Assembly (NCBI RefSeq): GCF_030546695.1
Contig: NZ_JAUOTP010000004.1
Coordinates: 372,001-436,000 of the forward strand
Direction of reading: 5' to 3'
Source of the DNA: Sphingomonas natans
GTDB taxonomy: Bacteria; Pseudomonadota; Alphaproteobacteria; Sphingomonadales; Sphingomonadaceae
Length of the DNA stretch: 64,000 bases
In this document: one piece after another, positions 58,549 to 64,000 of the stretch
How positions within the stretch are numbered: position 1 is the first letter of the stretch
Layout: each line of letters starts with the position of its first letter
Notes under the pieces: generated by a model
Told to the model about the DNA's origin: nothing
The model's database searches: none
What the model saw: only the letters and a program-made list of their open reading frames with translations
Made by a program: the position numbers and the translations under genes

Positions 58549-60522
58549 TCAATAGCTGAGCGCGCCGTTCTGCTTCTGCGGCGAATTGCGGATATCCTTG
58601 GGGGGGTCTTCCGCGAAACGGCCCGCCGCATTGTGCAGCGCGGCATCGACCGGCGGCCCGCTCCACGGAAAGTCCAAAGTCGGCGGATTGGCATAGCGCC
58701 GCATCCTGAGCAGCAGCCGGGCGCCCGCGCCCGGCGCGAGCCGGATCGTGAAGCAGCGCGCATTGACGGGCCGCACCGCGCCGCCGTCGGACACGCTCAC
58801 TATCTGATGCTCGCCATAGGCGCCGCCCTGGATCGTCACGGTCCGACTCTGCGTCGGGCTGCAATTGACAAGCGTCACGCCCGTCGTGTCGGCGGTCATC
58901 GTATCGACGAGCGCGCCGACATCGGGCGGCACGCCCGGGCGGCCGGCCTCGGGATCGAAATAGCGCAGCCGCGAGAATTGCAGCGCGCCGCCGACATGCG
59001 GCGATTTCTCGGACCAGCCCGGCCGGCCGATATGCGATCCGCCCTGCATCAGCATGATCAGGGCCGACACGCTCGCCGGATTATAATCCATCACCGTATC
59101 GACGAAGCGAGTGTCGGGCAGCGACGTGTCCGCCTGTGCCGCCGCCGCCGTCTCGCGGATGTGGCCGAGCGCTTCGCGTAGCACGGTCGCGGGGAAGGCC
59201 GGGTTCTTGCCGTCGAGATATTGGAAGAAGGGGTGATCGGGCGCGCGCGCGCGATCCGCGGGCTTCATCGACAGCAGATAGATATCCTGCGCGGCGACCT
59301 GCCACTTGGCCGGCTTGAAGCTGTACCAGCCCGTGTCGCCATACATGGTCGGGTACTGCATCTTGCCGTCGATCATCTTGCCGTTGGCGTTGATGCGGTC
59401 GGTCATCCGCCGCCACACATCGAGATATTTGTCGTCGCCGGTCAGCAGATAGGCGTTGAAAAAGCCCATGACCGTATAGGGGATGCGGTTGCGATCCTCG
59501 GGCTTGCCCGTCATCGGCACGATCGGGCTGAACGACCAGCCATAGGTTCCGCCATACCATTTGCCATCGGCCTCGCCGCCGATCTTGCCGTCGAGGCCGA
59601 TATTGGTCGGCACGATGTCGTTATTGGCGCGGGCACGTGCGATCCAGGCATCGACATAGTCGACGACCCAGTTCTTATATTTCGGCTCGTGCGCGAGCAT
59701 GAAGGCGTTGGTCGCGAGGCTCGTCGATTGCAGGTTGAGCGGGCTGTCGCCCGTCGTCTCGGTATAATCCTTGAAATGCGCCAGCATCTGTTCGTAGCTA
59801 TGCTCGCCGTGCAGCAGCGCGGACGGATCGATCCCGGTCAGGTCGACCGGATCGCCCGCCCAGTCCAGCGCCGTCGCCTTGCGCATCAGCGGGCCGCGGC
59901 TGCCGTTGAACAGGCTGCGGATGATCTTGAACTTGGGATCGTAATTCGGCGCGGACGGATCCTCACCCGTGTAGAAGGCCGCGAAGCGGCGGACGCGATC
60001 GCGATATTTCTTCGAATAAGGATTGCCCAGCCCGTACAGGTTGAAGACGGACATCCCCTCCCCGTTATGCTGCCAGTCCATCATGACTGGGAATTCCTTG
60101 AAGTACATGCCTTCGCGCGCGAACGGCACGTCCTTCGTCTTCGCCAGCGTGAACTGGCGGACATGGCCTTCATAGGCGAGCTCGTAGAGCTGGCGGATCC
60201 GCTCGGACGCGCCCAGCTGGTAGAGATGCGGCCAGTCGTTGACGTTCTCGATCGCGTCGTCGGGGCCGTCGTCGCCGCCCCAGCGCTCGATCGCGAGGAA
60301 GAAGCCCGTCTGCTGATCGTAATAGCGAGCGAAGAAGGCCTCGCAGGCGGCGGTGTGCGCATCGAGCACCGCGCGCTCCAGCAGCGCCCATTCGGGCGGC
60401 GCCATCGGCGTCGCGATCTCCAGCAAGGGCGCCTCGACGGCCGCGGCCGCGAGAGGCGTGACGGCAGCGGAAAGCGCGAGCGCCGTCGTTCCGAGCAGGA
60501 AGTCGCGCCGGCTGGTGCCCAT
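58549..60522 (-). CDS. Tat-exported protein of unknown function, likely (alpha/alpha) barrel
   Basis: A 657-residue protein that I do not recognise. The N-terminus GTSRRDFLLGTTALALSAAV has a clear twin-arginine motif (SRRDFL). The body (about 40-520) is rich in amphipathic helices with aromatic patches: FFARYYDQQTGFFLAIERW, GMYFKEFPVMMDWQHNGEG, FSPIVPMTGKPEDRNRIPYT, GFFNAYLLTGDDKYLDVWRR, all reminiscent of helical-toroid glycosidases and polysaccharide lyases. A C-terminal beta-rich part (about 555-625) follows. The context next to a TBDR and aldarate catabolism suggests a periplasmic enzyme on uronate-containing glycans (inference). Confidence 0.7.
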   Translation of the reverse strand: MGTSRRDFLLGTTALALSAAVTPLAAAAVEAPLLEIATPMAPPEWALLERAVLDAHTAACEAFFARYYDQQTGFFLAIERWGGDDGPDDAIENVNDWPHLYQLGASERIRQLYELAYEGHVRQFTLAKTKDVPFAREGMYFKEFPVMMDWQHNGEGMSVFNLYGLGNPYSKKYRDRVRRFAAFYTGEDPSAPNYDPKFKIIRSLFNGSRGPLMRKATALDWAGDPVDLTGIDPSALLHGEHSYEQMLAHFKDYTETTGDSPLNLQSTSLATNAFMLAHEPKYKNWVVDYVDAWIARARANNDIVPTNIGLDGKIGGEADGKWYGGTYGWSFSPIVPMTGKPEDRNRIPYTVMGFFNAYLLTGDDKYLDVWRRMTDRINANGKMIDGKMQYPTMYGDTGWYSFKPAKWQVAAQDIYLLSMKPADRARAPDHPFFQYLDGKNPAFPATVLREALGHIRETAAAAQADTSLPDTRFVDTVMDYNPASVSALIMLMQGGSHIGRPGWSEKSPHVGGALQFSRLRYFDPEAGRPGVPPDVGALVDTMTADTTGVTLVNCSPTQSRTVTIQGGAYGEHQIVSVSDGGAVRPVNARCFTIRLAPGAGARLLLRMRRYANPPTLDFPWSGPPVDAALHNAAGRFAEDPPKDIRNSPQKQNGALSY

Positions 60523-60665
60523 CAGTCTCTCCCGATGCCTGCTCGTGTCGAGCTAGGCGTGGGGCGAGGGATAGGACGCGCCGTCCAAGCCGGCCATGCC
60601 AAAACCGCTATCGATTGATGCGGCGATTGAATGGCAAGCGATCCCGGTCGCAGTTGGACCGCGCC

Positions 60666-60697
60666 AAGGCCATGAGGCGCCGTCGCCCCATGGCCTT
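60666..60697 (-). terminator. Hairpin downstream of the 3-hydroxybutyrate dehydrogenase gene
   Basis: Stem AAGGCCATGAGGCG / CGCCCCATGGCCTT with one mismatch and a 4-base loop, ending 17 bases from the dehydrogenase stop codon. No U-tract follows on the minus strand. It is the only structured element in the 192-base gap before the Tat-exported gene. Confidence 0.5.
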
Positions 60698-60714
60698 GCG
60701 GTCTCAGTCGGCGA

Positions 60715-61497
60715 TTACTGCGCCGTCCAGCCGCCGTCGACGGGCAGCGCGATGCCGGTCATCTGCGCGGCGGCGTCGCTCGCCAGGAAAGCGGCGAGCT
60801 CGCCCATCTGCTCGGGCGTGGCGAACTGCTTGGAAGGCTGCTTCTCGATCAGCAGGTTTTCGGTCGCCTGCTCCACGCTGATGCCGTCGCGAGCGGCATT
60901 GGCCTCGATCTGCGCCTGGACGAGCGGTGTGTGCACCCAGCCCGGGCAGATCGAGTTGCAGGTGATGCCGCTGCCGGCATTTTCCAGCGCGACGACCTTG
61001 CTCATGCCGATCACGCCATGCTTGGCGGCGACATAGGCGACCTTGTGCGTGCTGCCGATCAGGCCGTGGACCGAGCTGATATTGATGATGCGGCCAAACT
61101 TCTTCGCCTGCATGTGCGGCAACGCGGCCTTGATCGCGAAGAAGATGCCGGAGAGGTTGATGGCGATCACCTGGTGCCACTTCTCGTCCGGGAAATCCTG
61201 GACGTCGGCGGTGAACTGGATGCCCGCATTGTTGACGAGGATGTCGATCGAACCGAAGCTCGATACGCACAGCTCGACCATCGCCTTCACTTCGTCCGGC
61301 TTGGACATGTCGGCGGCGCTATAGACGACCTTTACATTATGCTTGGTCTCGAGATTGACGCGCTCCGCCTCGATCGCGGCCGCATCGCCGAAGCCGGTGA
61401 TGACGAGGTTCGTGCCCTTCGACGCAAGAACATGCGCAATCCCGAGTCCGATACCGCTCGTCGAGCCAGTAACGATCGCATTCAATCCTTTAAGCAT
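60715..61497 (-). CDS. bdhA: D-3-hydroxybutyrate dehydrogenase
   Basis: A 260-residue SDR closely matching 3-hydroxybutyrate dehydrogenases: cofactor loop TGSTSGIGLGIAHVLA, LVITGFGDAAAIE, NNAGIQFTADVQDFP, catalytic Ser in NISSVHGLIGS, Tyr/Lys in YVAAKHGVIGM, and ICPGWVHTPLVQAQIE with EKQPSKQFATPEQMG, the family's substrate loop. It interconverts 3-hydroxybutyrate and acetoacetate with NAD(H). ATG 61497. It is divergent from the patatin and acetoacetate-decarboxylase genes, with a shared 147-base promoter gap. Confidence 0.95.
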   Translation of the reverse strand: MLKGLNAIVTGSTSGIGLGIAHVLASKGTNLVITGFGDAAAIEAERVNLETKHNVKVVYSAADMSKPDEVKAMVELCVSSFGSIDILVNNAGIQFTADVQDFPDEKWHQVIAINLSGIFFAIKAALPHMQAKKFGRIINISSVHGLIGSTHKVAYVAAKHGVIGMSKVVALENAGSGITCNSICPGWVHTPLVQAQIEANAARDGISVEQATENLLIEKQPSKQFATPEQMGELAAFLASDAAAQMTGIALPVDGGWTAQ

Positions 61498-61644
61498 CTG
61501 AAATTCCCCCGCTGAACCGGCCTGCGATCGCCGCCGACACCCTATAAGAGCCAGTGAATCGACCTTGCTGTCTTATCTAGCGTGCGGTACGGCAAGCTAC
61601 CACCGCAAAGTCGAGCATGATCTTGCGGCGTCAGGGGGTGGGAC

Positions 61645-62709
61645 ATGGCGACTCAGACAATGACTAGGCCGGGGTCGACCGCCTATACGCCCGGACTGAA
61701 CAGTAAGAAGATCAATCTCGCGCTTCAGGGCGGCGGCGCGCACGGCGCGTTCGCCTGGGGCGTGCTCGACAAGTTGCTGGAAGACGGCCGCGTCACCTTC
61801 GACGCTGTCAGCGCGACGAGTGCGGGCGCGATGAACGCCACCGTGCTCGGCTATGGTCTCACGATCGGCGGCGCGGATGGGGCGCGCGAAGAGCTCGAGA
61901 AGTTCTGGAAGAAGATCAGCGACGAAGGCGCCAAGGGTATCCTCAAGCCGTCACTGATCGATCAGATGCTGGGCAATCACAGCCTCGATTACAGCCCCGT
62001 CTTCATGGTCATGGATCTGCTGTCGCGGGTCATGAGCCCCTACGAACTCAATCCGATGAACGTGAATCCGCTGCGCAAGGTGCTGGAGGAGTCGGTCGAC
62101 TTCGAAGTCCTGCGCGAAGGCTGCCCGATCAAGCTGTTCCTGTCGGCGACGAACGTGCGCACCGGCAAGGTCCGCATGTTCGAGAATCACGAGATCGGCC
62201 CTGATCAGGTGCTCGCCTCGGGCTGCCTGCCCTTCATGTTCCAGACCGTCGAGATCGATGGCGAGGGCTATTGGGACGGCGGCTATATGGGCAATCCGGC
62301 GATCTTCCCGCTGATCTACGGCAGCGAGACGAACGACGTCGTCATCATCCATATCAATCCGCTCAACCGCGACGAGATCCCGAAGACGGCCAAGGACATC
62401 CTCAACCGCCTGAACGAGATCAGCTTCAATTCCAGCCTGATGCGCGAGATGCGCGCGATCGCCTTCGTCAGCCATCTGATCGACGATGGTCAGCTCGCCG
62501 ACGACAAGCATCGCCGGATGCTGATCCATTCGATCCAGGACGAGAAATATATGACGAGCCTGGGCGTCACCAGCAAGCTCAACCCCGACTGGAAGTTCCT
62601 GCAGGAGCTTCGCGACGTCGGCCGGGCCTGCGCGACCGCGTGGCTGGACGAGCATCTCGACGATGTCGGCAAGCGGTCGTCGACCGACATCGCATCGTCT
62701 TTTCTTTGA
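61645..62709 (+). CDS. Patatin-like phospholipase
   Basis: A 354-residue patatin-family acyl hydrolase. The oxyanion loop is LALQGGGAHGAFAWGVLD, the nucleophile Ser lies in VSATSAGAMNATV (first Gly of GxSxG replaced by Ala), and the catalytic Asp is in YWDGGYMGNPA. There is no signal peptide. In this setting it could release hydroxyacyl groups from polyhydroxybutyrate granules or lipids; that is inference from the 3-hydroxybutyrate neighbours. ATG 61645 has AGGGGGTGGG upstream. It is followed 44 bases later by the acetoacetate decarboxylase. Confidence 0.88.
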   Translation: MATQTMTRPGSTAYTPGLNSKKINLALQGGGAHGAFAWGVLDKLLEDGRVTFDAVSATSAGAMNATVLGYGLTIGGADGAREELEKFWKKISDEGAKGILKPSLIDQMLGNHSLDYSPVFMVMDLLSRVMSPYELNPMNVNPLRKVLEESVDFEVLREGCPIKLFLSATNVRTGKVRMFENHEIGPDQVLASGCLPFMFQTVEIDGEGYWDGGYMGNPAIFPLIYGSETNDVVIIHINPLNRDEIPKTAKDILNRLNEISFNSSLMREMRAIAFVSHLIDDGQLADDKHRRMLIHSIQDEKYMTSLGVTSKLNPDWKFLQELRDVGRACATAWLDEHLDDVGKRSSTDIASSFL

Positions 62710-62753
62710 TCTAGTCTGCTTTCGTGTTTCCAGCCTGGGGGGCCTGCTGACCG

Positions 62754-63509
62754 ATGACGCCTGAAGAAATCCTCAAGCTGCCGTCGATGCCGGCGGTCGC
62801 GCCCAGCTATCCGCTCGGGCCGTACCGGTTCATCAACCGCGAATATATGATCATCACCTACGAGACCGATCCGGTCGCGCTGCGCGCGGCGGTGCCGGAG
62901 CCGCTCGTGCCAAACGCAGACAATCTCGTCCTCTACGAGTGGATCAAGATGCCCGACAGCTCGGGCTTCGGCGACTATACCGAGAGCGGGATCGTCATCC
63001 CCTGCACCTTCAACGGCGAGCCGATCAACTATACCGCGCAAATGTATCTCGACGACGAACCGCCGATCAGCTGCGGCCGCGAGATCTGGGGCTTCCCCAA
63101 GAAATATGCGTTCCCCACGCTCACCGTGAACTCCGATACGCTGACGGGCGTCCTCTCTTATGCAGGCCAGGTCGTCGCGATGGGGACGATGACCTACAAG
63201 TGGAAGGAGAGCCCCGGCGGGGCCGAGGCGATGGCCAAGGGCATGACCAAGACGTCGTGCAACCTGAAGATCATCCCCGATGTCGATGGCAGCCCCAAGA
63301 TCTGCCAGCTCGTCGCCTACAATCTCGAGAATATCACCGTGAAGGGCACCTGGGTCGGCAATGCGCGGCTCGAGCTGACGCCGCACGTCAATGCGCCCGT
63401 CGCCGATCTGCCGATCCTGCGGATCACGGGCGGCAAGCATTATATCGCCGATCTCTCGCTGCCGCATGGCCGCGTATTGTTCGATTACATCAAAGACGCA
63501 GCGGGCTGA
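62754..63509 (+). CDS. Acetoacetate decarboxylase
   Basis: A 251-residue protein of the acetoacetate decarboxylase family, which converts acetoacetate to acetone and CO2. The Schiff-base Lys and its pKa-perturbing partner are both present (GREIWGFPKKYAFP, K116 and K117), as is the conserved Glu (GDYTESGIVIP, E77) and the Arg in FINREYMII. All three match the clostridial enzyme's K115/K116, E76 and R29, so activity is expected. It sits between the patatin and a degenerate paralogue. Confidence 0.93.
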   Translation: MTPEEILKLPSMPAVAPSYPLGPYRFINREYMIITYETDPVALRAAVPEPLVPNADNLVLYEWIKMPDSSGFGDYTESGIVIPCTFNGEPINYTAQMYLDDEPPISCGREIWGFPKKYAFPTLTVNSDTLTGVLSYAGQVVAMGTMTYKWKESPGGAEAMAKGMTKTSCNLKIIPDVDGSPKICQLVAYNLENITVKGTWVGNARLELTPHVNAPVADLPILRITGGKHYIADLSLPHGRVLFDYIKDAAG

Positions 63510-63522
63510 GGGGGGCACGGAC

Positions 63523-64000
63523 ATGAACAAGCAGGATGTGCTGAAGCTCAGCTCGATGCCGCTCCAGAGCCCGACCTATCCGGAAGGGCCGTACAAATTC
63601 TTCGAGCGGCAATATATGATCATCTATTACCGGACCGATCCGGCGATGATCCGCAAATTGCTGCCTGAACCGCTGGAGCCCGATGGCGACACGGTCTCGG
63701 TCCAGTGGCTCGATCTGCCCGACGGCGAGGGCTTCGGCGCCTATTCGGCCGCGCTGCAGGCGATCCCGTGCACGTTCAACGGCGAGAAGTGCAACTTCCT
63801 TGTCCAGATGTATGTCGATAATTGCCCGCCGCTGGCAGGTGGTCGCGAGATCTGGGGCTATCCGATGAAGTACGGCGCCGCGACGCTGACGACGGCGAGC
63901 GATACGCTGACCGGCGTCCTGCTCTATTCGGGGCAGCGTGCCGCCACCGGGACGATGGTCTACAAGCACGAAGTGGTCGGTGACAAGGCCGAGCTGGAGG
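63523..64000 (+). CDS. Acetoacetate-decarboxylase-family protein lacking catalytic residues (partial at window end)
   Basis: A paralogue of the preceding gene, beginning NKQDVLKLSSMPLQSPTYPE 13 bases after its stop and running off the window (159 codons visible). The position of the Schiff-base Lys115 is Met (GREIWGYPMKYG, M115, K116 kept) and that of Glu76 is Ala (GAYSAALQAIP, A76). Arg29 is kept (FFERQYM). On residue grounds it should not be an ordinary decarboxylase. It may be an accessory subunit, a different ADC-superfamily enzyme or decaying. The reading frame is open throughout. Confidence 0.85.
   Translation, partial: MNKQDVLKLSSMPLQSPTYPEGPYKFFERQYMIIYYRTDPAMIRKLLPEPLEPDGDTVSVQWLDLPDGEGFGAYSAALQAIPCTFNGEKCNFLVQMYVDNCPPLAGGREIWGYPMKYGAATLTTASDTLTGVLLYSGQRAATGTMVYKHEVVGDKAELE

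Overview
The window is a high-GC alphaproteobacterial chromosome segment, almost certainly from a sphingomonad (Sphingomonas or a close relative). The reasons are the abundance of TonB-dependent receptors (TBDRs), the Entner-Doudoroff genes glk-edd, small sphingomonad-style hypothetical proteins, and many REP-like inverted repeats of the kind common in this group. It reads as ordinary chromosome. I see no integrase, insertion sequence, plasmid gene or CRISPR array.

Region by region. (1) 1-10.4 kb is housekeeping: tRNA-Ser(CGA), hspQ, an orphan radical SAM protein with a helix-hairpin-helix tail, a two-gene ABC exporter, a dienelactone hydrolase, a TPR protein, an RsmB-type rRNA methyltransferase, guaB, a CitE-like lyase, a small exported Thr/Lys-rich protein, a YhhQ-type queuosine-precursor transporter and tRNA-Arg(TCT). 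(2) 10.4-22.9 kb looks like a phosphorus-scavenging locus with two divergent arms. The minus arm is TBDR, secreted NPP-type phosphodiesterase, two ATP-grasp ligases and a nucleotidyltransferase. The plus arm is TBDR, histidine acid phosphatase (phytase-like) and a PiT phosphate transporter. The pairing of the two ATP-grasp enzymes and the nucleotidyltransferase with the TBDR and phosphodiesterase is the best candidate here for an undescribed system. (3) 23-30.7 kb is mixed: a single-domain response regulator, an SGNH hydrolase, a CPA1 antiporter, a methyltransferase, a divergent TetR/SDR pair and an LD-carboxypeptidase. (4) 30.7-39.2 kb holds a PaoABC-type molybdenum aldehyde oxidoreductase, a cupin, edd-glk and a 3-hydroxyisobutyrate dehydrogenase. 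(5) 39.2-43.5 kb is a minimal chaperone-usher pilus operon with two spore-coat-U-type subunits.

(6) 43.8-60.5 kb is a hexuronate/aldarate catabolic region. It encodes a Tat-exported UxuA-like mannonate dehydratase, a GudP transporter, KdgD, GudD, a LysR regulator, a second glucarate-dehydratase-like enolase, 2-oxoglutarate semialdehyde dehydrogenase, a talarate/galactarate dehydratase, a secreted metallo-beta-lactamase-fold protein, a TBDR and a Tat-exported 657-residue protein that I do not recognise. The enzymes form a complete non-phosphorylating route: aldarate, then 5-dehydro-4-deoxyglucarate, then 2-oxoglutarate semialdehyde, then 2-oxoglutarate. (7) 60.7-64.0 kb is a ketone-body island: a 3-hydroxybutyrate dehydrogenase opposite a patatin and two tandem acetoacetate-decarboxylase-family genes. 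The second of these lacks the catalytic Lys and Glu and runs off the window end.

At least eight REP-like inverted-repeat elements, of several subfamilies, sit at gene 3' ends or in convergent gaps. All functional calls come from reading the sequence and recalled family motifs. No database search was run.
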